Source: Thermochromatium tepidum ATCC 43061 (lineage in GTDB: Bacteria; Pseudomonadota; Gammaproteobacteria; Chromatiales; Chromatiaceae). From it: a stretch of 64,000 bases of DNA. The translations under genes and the position numbers were made by a program. Position 1 is the stretch's first letter. The number at the start of each line of letters is the position of its first letter. The stretch lies in NCBI RefSeq assembly GCF_009664085.1, contig NZ_CP039268.1, forward strand, positions 2,709,001 to 2,773,000, in the 5' to 3' direction. The notes below the pieces were generated by a model. The model saw nothing but the letters and a program-made list of their open reading frames with translations. It was not told the origin of the DNA and did no database searches. This document shows, in pieces, positions 56,274-64,000 of the stretch.

Positions 56274-58786
56274 CACCAATCCTCACGCACCGCCAGCACG
56301 GCGTCCTGGCGCATCGCCTGCCGGCCTGCGAGCACGGCGGACAGACTGGCCAAGACGGCAAGCGTGCCCGCAAATACCAGGAGTGAGCGCCAGGGGATGC
56401 TCAGATCCATGCTCCAGTGAAAGCTTTGACGATTCACGACCTGGATCAGAATCCAGGCGATGGCGCCGCCAACCGCCAGCCCGCCGAGTATGCCGACACC
56501 AGCCACCAGGCTGCCTTCGAGGGCGAGTAGACCCCCGATCTGGCCGCGCGTCAGCCCCAGGTGGCGCAGTAGACCGAACTCCCGGCGGCGCGCGGCCGCG
56601 AGCGCCGCAAAGCTGGCCGCCACACCCGCCAGCCCGATGACGACGGCCGCCGCCTCCAGGACATAGGTCACGGCGAAGGTGCGATCGAAGATCCGCAGAC
56701 TGATGGCGCGAATCTCGCCCGGGGCCGTGACCTCCAGCGCCCCCGAACCAGCCGCTGCCTTGAGCGCCTTGGCCAGGCTGAACGCATCGGTGCCCGGCGC
56801 CAGCCAGATGGCGGCATCCTGTACTGAGCGATCGCCGGTCAGACGGCGGTAATCGGTAAGATCCAGCATGAGACTGCCGGTCTGGCGCGCATAGTCACGC
56901 CAGACCCCGGCGACCCTGACCGGCACCTCGGATCCGGACAGCGGAAGACGAACACGATCACCCGGACGCCAACCCTGGAGGTCATGCAGTGCCTCGGAGA
57001 TCCAGATCGCCGTCTCGCCTTCGGCCACCGCTTGGGCCGAACCGACCAGCGGGAGTTCGTGTCCATCGGGTGACACGGGCCGAGCCAGCAGGGCGACCGG
57101 CGGTCGGCCGGGGACCAATCGCAGGCTGTCATGGCGGGTGAACTCGATATGGGCCACGCCAGGCACATCCGCAAGTCGCCGCTGGAGCGCCTCGTCCAGG
57201 ACACCGCCGCTCTGAGTGCGCCCGGCGCGCAGATAGAGGTCAGCCGACAGGATCTGGTCGAGCCAGACCTCGACCGAGTCGCGCAGTGAGTTGACCATGA
57301 TCGCCATAGCGACCACCAGGGCCACGCCGGCGAGAACGCCCGCGGCGGCGACCGCCCCCATCCCCGGGACGGCCCGCAACCGGGCGACGGCCAGCCGTAC
57401 CGGGACAGGTCCCCACAGCGGCAAGACTCGACCGAGTCCGGAGGCGAGCAGCGGCAGCCACAGGAGGCTTCCTACCAGGAGACCGAAGATAGCCAGATAG
57501 CCCCCGATCGGCAGCCCCAGGAACGGCGGCAGGGTGCAGAGTGGCAGACTGGCAATCATCAAGGCGAGTCCGAGCCTGGGGTGTCCGCGTCGCGGCGACA
57601 GGGCCGAATCGCCACCAGACTTAAGTGCCTGGGCCGGCGCGATCCTGGAGGCTTCACGTGCCGGTAGCCAGGCCCCGGCCACACCGGCCCCCACGCCGAG
57701 CAGGATATACAACCCACTGGTCCAGGGATCGAAGCTCAGGGTCGGCGACAGGCCGGCAAAGAATCCGGCACCCAGATCGCCACCGAGGAGTTCGAGCAGG
57801 GCGAAGGCGACCCCATGCCCGAGCGCTACACCGACCACGCCCCCCAGGAGTCCCACGAGCGCCCCTTCCGCCAGCAGCCAGACAAAGAGCTGACGGCGCC
57901 TCAGCCCGATGGCGCGCAGGAACGCCAGTTCGGTATGCCGGCGAACGACCGACAGCGCCTGCGCCGAGAAGACCAAGAACGCCCCCGTCACCAAGCCCAT
58001 GACCGCCAGAAGACCGAGATTGACCCGATAGGCGCGCGAGAGATTCGCCGCCTGACCCTCGGCCGTCTCTGGGACCTCCAGCCACACACCCGCCGGCAGG
58101 AGCGGTGCCAGTGCGGCACGGGCCGTCTGGACGTCGAGTCCCTCGACCAGCTTCAAATCGATGCGCGTCAGCCGCCCGAACTGAGCGAAGTGCCTCTGAA
58201 CCGCCGCGATATCCATGACCGCGAGCTGGCGATCTTCGGCAGCTCCCGGCATATCGCCGGCCACCCGGAGCTCCAATGGCTGGGAACCGGCATAGACGCG
58301 CAGCCGCTCGCCGGGTCTGACGGCGAGGGCCGTCTGAGCGGCGGCACTGAGAAAGAGGCTGTCCTCGGCCAGCACAGCGCGACGCGACTCGGACTCGGCT
58401 CGATCCGCAGACCTCGCCGGACGCGCCAGGAGCGCGGGCGTGACGGCGGCGGCCGCGAACGGATCCAAACCCAGGATATGGAGCCTATCCGTGGTGCCGA
58501 GACGCTCGGTCCAGACCTCCAGAACCGGACTGGCCTGTGCGACCTCGGGGCGTGTCGCCAGGTGCGCATAGAGCGCCTCGTCGAAGCCGGTGCGCGGACC
58601 CAAGACCTGGAGGTCGGCGGCGCCGGCCAGGGTGCGCAGACCGCGACCGAACTCAGCGAGTGCAGCCTGATTGACGGCGTGCACGGCCATACCGAGCGCC
58701 ACACCCAGCACAATGGCGGCGAAAGACAGGAGGGTCGCGGCGCGCCGCCGCCCCAGCGAGCCGAGAAATACCGGTGCCAGTCTCAT
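56273..58786 (-). CDS. FtsX/MacB-family ABC transporter permease
   Basis: Inner-membrane protein of 837 residues built as two repeats, each with a periplasmic domain. The N-terminal helix is AATLLSFAAIVLGVALGMAV. FtsX-like clusters follow at about 250-400 (VVRRHTELAFLRAIGLRRRQ), and a second half ends ALAAARRREFGLLRHLGLTR then GLLALEGSLVAGVGILGGLA. Permeases of this class extract lipids or lipoproteins or drive envelope conformational change rather than import. It overlaps the ATPase gene by four bases and the AttH gene at the stop/start (TGATG). Confidence 0.85.
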   Translation of the reverse strand: MRLAPVFLGSLGRRRAATLLSFAAIVLGVALGMAVHAVNQAALAEFGRGLRTLAGAADLQVLGPRTGFDEALYAHLATRPEVAQASPVLEVWTERLGTTDRLHILGLDPFAAAAVTPALLARPARSADRAESESRRAVLAEDSLFLSAAAQTALAVRPGERLRVYAGSQPLELRVAGDMPGAAEDRQLAVMDIAAVQRHFAQFGRLTRIDLKLVEGLDVQTARAALAPLLPAGVWLEVPETAEGQAANLSRAYRVNLGLLAVMGLVTGAFLVFSAQALSVVRRHTELAFLRAIGLRRRQLFVWLLAEGALVGLLGGVVGVALGHGVAFALLELLGGDLGAGFFAGLSPTLSFDPWTSGLYILLGVGAGVAGAWLPAREASRIAPAQALKSGGDSALSPRRGHPRLGLALMIASLPLCTLPPFLGLPIGGYLAIFGLLVGSLLWLPLLASGLGRVLPLWGPVPVRLAVARLRAVPGMGAVAAAGVLAGVALVVAMAIMVNSLRDSVEVWLDQILSADLYLRAGRTQSGGVLDEALQRRLADVPGVAHIEFTRHDSLRLVPGRPPVALLARPVSPDGHELPLVGSAQAVAEGETAIWISEALHDLQGWRPGDRVRLPLSGSEVPVRVAGVWRDYARQTGSLMLDLTDYRRLTGDRSVQDAAIWLAPGTDAFSLAKALKAAAGSGALEVTAPGEIRAISLRIFDRTFAVTYVLEAAAVVIGLAGVAASFAALAAARRREFGLLRHLGLTRGQIGGLLALEGSLVAGVGILGGLAVGGAIAWILIQVVNRQSFHWSMDLSIPWRSLLVFAGTLAVLASLSAVLAGRQAMRQDAVLAVREDW

Positions 58787-59436
58787 GCGTGCAAGCCCTC
58801 GGGCGTGAGCTGCAACACGCGATCGGTACCCTTGGCCGCCTCTGGCGAGTGCGTGACCAGGATCCCCATCGCCCCTGAGTCCCGAATGCGCTCACCCAGC
58901 AGCTTCAGCACGCGGGCGGCATTGGCCGGATCCAGGTTGCCCGTGGGCTCATCGGCCAAGATCAGGCGCGGGCGGTGCACCAGGGCGCGGGCGATGGCGA
59001 CGCGCTGCATCTCGCCTCCAGACAGCTCGTGTGGCCAGCTCTCGGCGCGATCGCCCAAGCCCACGGCCTCCAGGAGTGAATCGGCCTGACGCTCCGCGCG
59101 CCGACCGCCCTGACCCTTGAGCCAGAGCGGCAAGGCGACATTCTGACGCAGGGTGAGATGGGGCAGGATATGGAACGCCTGAAACACAAAGCCGAGTTTG
59201 TCGCGCCTCAGCCGGGTCAGGGCGTCCTCGTCGAGCCTCGCATAGTCCTCGCCGTCGAGCACCAGACGTCCGCGATCAGGTCGGTCCAGGCCAGCGATCA
59301 GATTCAGCAGCGTCGACTTGCCGACGCCGGACTCACCGACGATGGCGACATATTCGCCCGGTTCTAGACACAGTGAGATGGACTGAAGGACCAAGCGACC
59401 GTCGAACCGGCGACACAGGTTGGAGATTTCGAGCAT
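58783..59436 (-). CDS. ABC transporter ATP-binding protein
   Basis: Nucleotide-binding subunit, 217 residues from ATG at 59436 ([20 protein letters not shown]). Walker A is [20 protein letters not shown], signature [20 protein letters not shown], Walker [17 protein letters not shown] with the H-loop in LVTHSPEAA. LolD/MacB-like. It energises the permease encoded next. The longer in-frame extension upstream lacks conserved sequence. Confidence 0.9.
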   Translation of the reverse strand: MLEISNLCRRFDGRLVLQSISLCLEPGEYVAIVGESGVGKSTLLNLIAGLDRPDRGRLVLDGEDYARLDEDALTRLRRDKLGFVFQAFHILPHLTLRQNVALPLWLKGQGGRRAERQADSLLEAVGLGDRAESWPHELSGGEMQRVAIARALVHRPRLILADEPTGNLDPANAARVLKLLGERIRDSGAMGILVTHSPEAAKGTDRVLQLTPEGLHA

Positions 59437-59832
59437 GGAGGCCAGGAAACCAAGGCGATTGGAGGCACTGGGCCATATGTCGCCTAGGGTGGTATCACAA
59501 TAAGGCAACAACAAGACCACCAGGATTTGCCGCTGCCCTTTTAGCAGCGTGCTAACCTGTTGCTCGTTACATAACGCAAGCGGTCGCCCGCAGCGCCATG
59601 GAACCCGAGATCCCGCGCAGCGGGTATGGTGAGTCCGGTCATCGAGCATGCAGCGACTGAACGCCCGAAAGCCGCCTGAGGTCTGCGCACCTGACAGGTC
59701 GACTCATTCAGGCCGGAGTAGCCCAGCTTGTTCACGTTTAGGTGTCAAGATGTTCAGCGGAAATTCAGCTTGCCGGATCAGACTACGCATCGCTTGGTCA
59801 AGCATCTGGTCAACGAGACCCGGGTCATCACC
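59437..59832. other. divergent intergenic region before the PepSY gene
   Basis: About 396 bases between the ABC operon (minus) and the PepSY gene (plus) with no convincing coding sequence. The right part contains a pair of direct TTCAGC repeats (59753-59769). A short imperfect palindrome, CCCGCGCAGCGGG, lies at about 59613. Confidence 0.5.
59753..59769 (+). promoter_or_regulatory. candidate response-regulator operator
   Basis: TTCAGC at 59753-59758 is repeated at 59764-59769, an eleven-base period as used by OmpR/PmrA-type dimers bound head to tail. It lies 64 bases before the PepSY start and upstream of the response-regulator gene at 60159, so it may be the autoregulatory site. Inference from spacing only. 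Confidence 0.45.
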
Positions 59833-60141
59833 ATGACGCCTATCACTCATCTGTCATGCATCCTCATCAGTGTGCTGGCCTTCAATGCCTCGGTTCTGGG
59901 CGATCACCTGGATCACGACAGCGTCAAACGCCTATGTGATGAGGGCCGTATCCTATCGATGTCTGAGCTGATGAGACGGACCGCACGGATTCAGCCGGGT
60001 CAGTGGCTTGAGGCTGAGCTGGATCGAGTGCATGGGCGCTATGTCTACGAGATTCGCATCCTCGAACCATCCGGTCGAATCCACAAACTCGAACTCGATG
60101 CCGTCAGCGGCGCCCTGATCAAATTGGGGCACGACAACTGA
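59833..60141 (+). CDS. exported PepSY-domain protein
   Basis: 102 residues. Signal peptide MTPITHLSCILISVLAFNAS. The remainder is one PepSY domain with LSMSELMRRTARIQPGQWLE, VHGRYVYEIRILEPSGRIHK and ELDAVSGALIKLG. Small periplasmic PepSY proteins often sit beside two-component genes and cytochrome clusters and may modulate the sensor. It is the first gene of the PepSY-response regulator-kinase set. The ATG at 59833 is chosen for the signal peptide; an upstream ATG at 59728 lacks it. Confidence 0.82.
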   Translation: MTPITHLSCILISVLAFNASVLGDHLDHDSVKRLCDEGRILSMSELMRRTARIQPGQWLEAELDRVHGRYVYEIRILEPSGRIHKLELDAVSGALIKLGHDN

Positions 60142-60158
60142 GTGGGAGAGACATCCGT

Positions 60159-60818
60159 ATGCGTTTGTTACTGGTCGAAGACGATCCCGCACAGATCACG
60201 GCCTTGTTTCCGGCCCTGAACGCCGCCGGCTTCGCGGTCGATCAGGCCCAGGACGGTGTGATCGGCGAGCGCCTGGGCGAGACCGAACCCTATGACGTCG
60301 TCGTTCTCGATCTCGGTTTGCCCAAACGCCCTGGCCTGGAGGTGCTAAGACACTGGCGCGCCGGTGGTCTGGCCATGCCGGTGCTGATCCTGACCGCGCG
60401 CGATGCCTGGCATGAGCGTGTCGATGGACTTAAGGCCGGCGCCGACGACTACCTGGGAAAACCGTTCTATGTCGAGGAACTGATCGCGCGTCTCAACGCC
60501 CTGACGCGGCGTGCGGCGGGCAACCTGCGCCCAGCGCTTGCCGTCGGCGGTCTGTCGCTCGACGAGGAGAGACAACAGGTCATTCGCCCCGACGGCGAGA
60601 GGCGTGAACTGACCGGAATCGAGTTTCGTTTGTTGCGCTATCTGATGCTCAATCCAGGGCGTATCCTGTCGAAGGCTCAGCTCCTGGAGCATGTCTATGA
60701 GCTGGAGGCCGAACGCAGCGACAATCTAATCGAGGTCTACATCCGGCGCCTGCGCGCGAAGATCGGCCGCGATCACATCCAGACCCTGCGTGGCCAGGGC
60801 TATCTACTAAAACGATGA
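60159..60818 (+). CDS. OmpR-family response regulator (QseB/PmrA type)
   Basis: 219 residues. Receiver domain with acidic pocket VEDDP (residues 6-10), phosphoacceptor Asp51 in VVLDLGLPKR and Lys101 in GKPFYVEEL. C-terminal winged-helix domain from about 125 (LTGIEFRLLRYLMLNPGRIL, LIEVYIRRLRAKIGRDHIQT). All key residues are present. The stop overlaps the start of the cognate kinase gene (ATGA), but that kinase is truncated, so the regulator may now be driven by another kinase or by small-molecule phosphate donors. Confidence 0.92.
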   Translation: MRLLLVEDDPAQITALFPALNAAGFAVDQAQDGVIGERLGETEPYDVVVLDLGLPKRPGLEVLRHWRAGGLAMPVLILTARDAWHERVDGLKAGADDYLGKPFYVEELIARLNALTRRAAGNLRPALAVGGLSLDEERQQVIRPDGERRELTGIEFRLLRYLMLNPGRILSKAQLLEHVYELEAERSDNLIEVYIRRLRAKIGRDHIQTLRGQGYLLKR

Positions 60819-61075
60819 CATCGCTCGAAGGCCGACTCAGCCTGGGGCTGGCGCTCAGTCTGGCGCTGCTGATCGGGGGCGCCTGGTGGCTCGGGCATGC
60901 TGCCCTGCACCATACCGCCAATGCCTTTGTGCTCTCGCGTCTGGAACACGACGCCGAGGGACTGCTCGGCGCGCTCAGCTTCGATGCACAGGGTACCCCG
61001 CGTCTGGAATCACCGCGCCTGACGCCCGTCTATGAACAACCCTATTCGGGACGTAACTGTTCAGGTTCCCCATAA
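60815..61075 (+). pseudogene. truncated sensor histidine kinase
   Basis: Only the first about 80 residues of a QseC-like kinase remain: MTSLEGRLSLGLALSLALLI (membrane helix), FVLSRLEHDAEGLLGALSFD and [10 protein letters not shown]. This last segment is the conserved sensor-domain motif that normally continues with a further strand, membrane helix, HAMP, dimerisation histidine and ATPase domain. After YSG the sequence departs into unrelated codons (RNCSGSP) and stops. None of the signalling parts is present. Confidence 0.82.
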
Positions 61076-61204
61076 AAGAGTCTCTGATCGTCACTGTTTA
61101 GCCCGCCTGAACCGCGATACCAAACCGGTATGCGAGCGGATCGAGGCGCCCGAGCCGGTCCGCAGCTGCTAGCCCGAGTCTGAGATCGCCGCCAATGCAA
61201 CGTC

Positions 61205-61526
61205 AACCCCGAGGAACTCGGCAAACTGGGACTGAGCGCCGACTGACCAAGCGCGGCCAGCGCCTGCGCCTTGCCATGCCCGAAACGATGTTCGGCGTCG
61301 GCTGGACTCAGTGACCAGCGCACGGCGAGCAGCGTCAGCAGGGAGGTCATGGCATCCATGGCTGAGTCCATCAGGACGCCAGGACTGTGATGGACCCCGT
61401 CATCCCCCAGGCAATGAGCTTGACCAGGATCAGCAGGCCGGCCGTGAACACCGAGGCGTGGGTCGCCAAACGCAACAGCCTGGCGGTTTCGACGGACGTC
61501 GCTGGTTCGCATGGTTCAATGGACAT
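61205..61526 (-). pseudogene. cation diffusion facilitator (FieF-like) remnant
   Basis: The N-terminal part of a Zn/Fe efflux protein is broken over two frames. The first frame reads [20 protein letters not shown] then [16 protein letters not shown] second frame continues [20 protein letters not shown] and [20 protein letters not shown], which includes the family DSxxD metal site and HxFGHGK motif. After about 61210 homology ends. A frameshift near 61380 and a C-terminal deletion make it non-functional. The deletion point faces that of the truncated kinase. Confidence 0.75.
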
Positions 61527-61528
61527 AC

Positions 61529-62110
61529 TCAATCCTTCCAACGTCCGAATCCAGGGATCTCGACCAGACGCTCGTCGAAGATCCCGGCCTCGGCGCCGAT
61601 GTGACAATGGTTGCACTGACTGAAGCTGCCGACCTCGGGGTTGTCCGTGACCAATGACCCCGGGATCCGGTGGTGCTTGCGGATGAAATAGGGCGTCGCG
61701 GTGATACGCGGCAGCTCGGTGTCAGAACCCGCTGGATCGGGTACGGCAAAGGCCCGCTCGCGGATTCTGGCCGATCGGTCGGCGGCATTGGTCATCAGAT
61801 AGGTCCGCAACTCGGCGACCAGGTCATCCGGCAGCGAGGTGTCATCGCCATAGTGATCGGCGAGTGACTCGGGCGCCAGGATCCGGTCCCAGGACGCCGC
61901 CGGCAGGACCCCGGGCGGATAGGCCAGGTGGCAGGAACCACACTCCTCAAGATAGGCCGGCTGAGTGGCTGGAGCGATGTTTGGAAACAGCCGTAGCAGC
62001 CAGGGGCGCCCATCCTGGGGCGCGTCCTCTGTGGCTGCCAAGGCGGCGCCGGTCGCGACGAGCAGCAGCCCCGCCAGTACAGGTCGCGGAATGGAAGGGC
62101 GGATAGGCAT
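61529..62110 (-). CDS. diheme cytochrome c (DHC type)
   Basis: 193 residues with signal sequence (VLAGLLLVATGAALAA). Two CXXCH heme sites: CGSCH in YLEECGSCHLAYPPGVLP and CNHCH in GSFSQCNHCHIGAEAGIFDE. Other conserved parts are LADHYGDDTSLPD and EIPGFGRWKD. Periplasmic electron carrier that in related clusters donates to SHP. Start 62110 has GGAGA eight bases upstream. It resembles the protein at 63373-63969 over its whole length. The cytochrome b gene lies upstream on the same strand, 30 bases away. Confidence 0.9.
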   Translation of the reverse strand: MPIRPSIPRPVLAGLLLVATGAALAATEDAPQDGRPWLLRLFPNIAPATQPAYLEECGSCHLAYPPGVLPAASWDRILAPESLADHYGDDTSLPDDLVAELRTYLMTNAADRSARIRERAFAVPDPAGSDTELPRITATPYFIRKHHRIPGSLVTDNPEVGSFSQCNHCHIGAEAGIFDERLVEIPGFGRWKD

Positions 62111-62140
62111 GGTGTCTGTTCTCCGGGTCGCCTGAGGCAT

Positions 62141-62767
62141 TCATTCCAGTCCTTGCCGCTTGTAGCCGCTGATCATGGCCGCGATCAGGTTCTCGCGATG
62201 TAACCAGCTCGAGACCAACACCCCGGCCACATGGATCAGGATCAGGCCGAGCGTGAGATTGGCGAGCACCTCATGGGTCTCTTCTAGGACCTCGCCCCAG
62301 AATGCCGGCACTCCCCGCATCACCCCGGCCAGCGGACCGGCGAACTCCTCAGCACCATAGAGCGCCAGACCGCTGATGCCGGTCGCAGCGAGTGCAATCA
62401 GGAGCAGCAGGATCATGGCCCCGCCGGCCGGGTTGTGCCCCAGATAACGCGGCGCGCGCCGACTCAGGACAGCGCGCAGATAGGCCAGCACTGCCCGCGG
62501 ACCGCGCACGAAGTCGCTGAAGCGGGCATGGCGCGTGCCGATCAGACCCCACACCAGACGCACAGCGACGAGGGCGAGCACCAGATAACCGGCCCAGACA
62601 TGGACGCCGAGCAGGTCATCCTCGAGGATGAAGGCGGTGGCGAAGGCGCCCACCAGCGACCAGTGGAACACACGCACCAACGGATCCCAGACGCGAATCC
62701 GCTCGGGTGTCTCCAGTCCGGGACGATTGGGTTGGGTGGCGGTGTCGTTCGGATAGTCGTTCGGCAT
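62141..62767 (-). CDS. cytochrome b561-type membrane protein
   Basis: 208 residues with four membrane helices: VFHWSLVGAFATAFILEDDL, VWAGYLVLALVAVRLVWGLI, MILLLLIALAATGISGLALY and LTLGLILIHVAGVLVSSWLH. Histidines in helices 1, 2 and 4 (FHW, DLLGVHVWAGY, LIHVAG, WLH) can ligate two b hemes. It resembles the cytochrome b of SHP/DHC clusters and of [NiFe]-hydrogenases. Probably oxidises quinol and passes electrons to the diheme cytochromes. GGAGA ribosome site. Confidence 0.88.
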   Translation of the reverse strand: MPNDYPNDTATQPNRPGLETPERIRVWDPLVRVFHWSLVGAFATAFILEDDLLGVHVWAGYLVLALVAVRLVWGLIGTRHARFSDFVRGPRAVLAYLRAVLSRRAPRYLGHNPAGGAMILLLLIALAATGISGLALYGAEEFAGPLAGVMRGVPAFWGEVLEETHEVLANLTLGLILIHVAGVLVSSWLHRENLIAAMISGYKRQGLE

Positions 62768-62984
62768 GGTTCGATTCTCCGTGGAGAATTAAGTTGGTTT
62801 GTCGGTTCGGACGTATCGAGGCGCCCTAAAGCGGCAGATTAACCACGGACACCTGACCAAAGGCTGGCAACCGCTGTCAGCCTCTTGTCAGGCAGCCCTC
62901 CGTAAGCTGTCGGCACGGCCTGACCCAGCCGGCGGAAACCCCGACCAGCACCAGGCTGAGCGATCACCCACGGAGAACCGACCG

Positions 62985-63341
62985 ATGAAACGACACCTCG
63001 CCACAGTCCTGCTCAGTGCCAGCGCCCTGATCCTGCCGGCCAGGCTCTGGGCCGCCGATCCAGCCGCCGGTGCGGCGGCCTGGATCAAGGAATATCCCCA
63101 AGCCGATGGCTCTGCAGCGCGTAGCTGTGCCACCTGTCATGGTCGCGACCTGACCCAGCCCGGACGCCAGGTCAACACCGGCAAGGTCATCGAACCCATG
63201 GCGCCCTCAGTCAATCCGCAGCGCCTCAGCGATCCGGCCAAGGTCGAGAAATGGTTGACCCGCAACTGTCGCTGGACCCTGGGGCGCGAGTGCAGCGTCG
63301 ATGAAAAGGCCGATTTCATCGCCTACATCAAGACTCAATGA
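62985..63341 (+). CDS. SHP-like monoheme cytochrome c (DUF1924)
   Basis: 118 residues: signal peptide KRHLATVLLSASALILPARL WA-AD, then the single heme site CATCH in AARSCATCHGRDLTQPGRQV. Conserved VIEPMAPSVNPQRLSDPAKV and WLTRNCRWTLGRECSVDEKA identify the family of the oxygen-binding Sphaeroides heme protein. The last segment also has the disulfide cysteine pair seen in SHP. In related bacteria SHP is encoded with DHC and cytochrome b and is reduced by DHC. It is divergent from the cytochrome b gene; the 217-base spacer likely carries both promoters. Confidence 0.88.
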   Translation: MKRHLATVLLSASALILPARLWAADPAAGAAAWIKEYPQADGSAARSCATCHGRDLTQPGRQVNTGKVIEPMAPSVNPQRLSDPAKVEKWLTRNCRWTLGRECSVDEKADFIAYIKTQ

Positions 63342-63372
63342 CATCGAGCCCAATGTGCTGGAGAATCGATCC

Positions 63373-63969
63373 ATGAACCCGTTTCCATTGAAATCCGTCC
63401 TGACCCTTCTGCTCACCGGGGCGCTGGTCATGGGCACGGCCCATCTGGCACTTGCCGATAACGATGACGGTGATGAAGAGGATGAACGCGAAGAAGGCCG
63501 CTGGTTCGAGTCGCACCGAGCACTGGGGCCGGTCGACAATGCCACCTATACCCAGGAGTGCGGCTCCTGCCACCTGGCCTACCCGCCGGGCCTGCTCCCG
63601 GCACAAGACTGGGCGCAGATCATGACGCCGGAGGCGTTGGCCAATCATTATGGTGACGATGCCAGTCTGTCCGAGGCCGTGCGTTCTGAGATCAGCGCCT
63701 TCCTGGCGGCCAACGCCGGCGATGGGGCTTGGCAGAGGGACGCAACAAGCGGCCTCAGCCACGGGGACGCGCCCCCTGGCGACCTACCTCGCATCACGGC
63801 AACCGTCCAGTTTAGACGTGAGCACAAAGAGATCCCGGCCCGTCTGGTGACGGGTAACCCCGGGGTCAAGAGTTTCAGCCAGTGCAACGCCTGTCATCGC
63901 AAGGCCACCGAGGGCCAGTACGACGAACGCTGGATCGACATCCCGGGCTATGGCCCCTGGAGTGATTGA
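63373..63969 (+). CDS. diheme cytochrome c (DHC type), second copy
   Basis: 198 residues, signal peptide (SVLTLLLTGALVMGTAHLAL), an acidic stretch DNDDGDEEDEREE, then hemes CGSCH (ECGSCHLAYPPGLLPAQDW) and CNACH (FSQCNACHRKATEGQYDERW). It parallels the protein at 61529-62110 throughout (NHYGDDASL against DHYGDDTSL, DIPGYGPWSD against EIPGFGRWKD). 31 bases after the SHP gene, so the two form an operon. Probably the direct electron donor to SHP. The acidic insert is unique to this copy. Confidence 0.9.
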   Translation: MNPFPLKSVLTLLLTGALVMGTAHLALADNDDGDEEDEREEGRWFESHRALGPVDNATYTQECGSCHLAYPPGLLPAQDWAQIMTPEALANHYGDDASLSEAVRSEISAFLAANAGDGAWQRDATSGLSHGDAPPGDLPRITATVQFRREHKEIPARLVTGNPGVKSFSQCNACHRKATEGQYDERWIDIPGYGPWSD

Positions 63970-64000
63970 GCCTAGACCCCAGGCACCACACCATGACACC

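Noticed and set aside
1-64000. tRNA or rRNA genes
   Set aside because: No cloverleaf with a GTTCGA-type T-loop and CCA end, nor rRNA-like sequence, was recognised; a covariance-model search would settle this.

Overview
The window looks like the chromosome of a GC-rich gammaproteobacterium, most plausibly a purple sulfur bacterium of the Chromatiaceae type. This is inferred from gene content: recCBD, the rpmH-rnpA-yidD-yidC-mnmE / dnaA-dnaN-recF origin block, an SHP (DUF1924)/diheme cytochrome c/cytochrome b cluster, and a secreted glycine/tyrosine-rich protein resembling sulfur-globule envelope proteins. No 16S rRNA or photosynthesis gene is present, so the family assignment is tentative.

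Layout. 0.2-5 kb: dxs and gloB, then a two-gene proton-channel/OmpA pair that resembles the ZorA-ZorB motor of Zorya defence but has no zorC, zorD or zorE beside it. 5-24 kb: a broken-up surface-polysaccharide region with several glycosyltransferases (two are two-domain fusions with opposite domain order), an O-antigen-ligase-like protein and a nucleotide-sugar epimerase. Interspersed are hypB, a GY-rich exported protein, a DUF1631 protein, glmS and a tandem-FHA protein. 24-36 kb: recC, recB and recD, interrupted by small mobile-element remnants and by an orphan CRISPR array lying between recB and recD. The array has eight near-identical 36-nt repeats, one duplicated spacer, two type I-E-like repeats at its distal end and a terminal degenerate repeat. 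No cas gene is in the window. 36-47 kb: housekeeping genes (a beta-hydroxyacid dehydrogenase, aroE, priA, argS, a SPOR protein, an amino-acid permease, feoAB).

47-55 kb is the replication-origin neighbourhood. On the minus strand run rpmH, rnpA, yidD, yidC and mnmE; on the plus strand run dnaA, dnaN and recF. A perfect DnaA box lies between rpmH and dnaA. Four parS-type palindromes (TGTTCCACGTGGAACA and close variants) sit within 1.2 kb in and just after recF. Three are read in the same frame as FHVEH in RecF, including at positions where RecF proteins normally carry a related motif. gyrB does not follow recF, and mnmG-rsmG-parA-parB do not follow mnmE here.

55-64 kb: an AttH/CrtC-fold protein with its FtsX-type ABC permease and ATPase. 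Then comes a PepSY-response regulator-sensor kinase set whose kinase is cut off after about 80 residues, fused to debris of a cation-diffusion-facilitator gene. Last is a cytochrome cluster: diheme cytochrome c and cytochrome b divergent from SHP and a second diheme cytochrome c. It probably forms a membrane quinol-to-SHP electron path.

All calls come from reading the sequence and translations; no database search was possible. No tRNA or rRNA gene was recognised.
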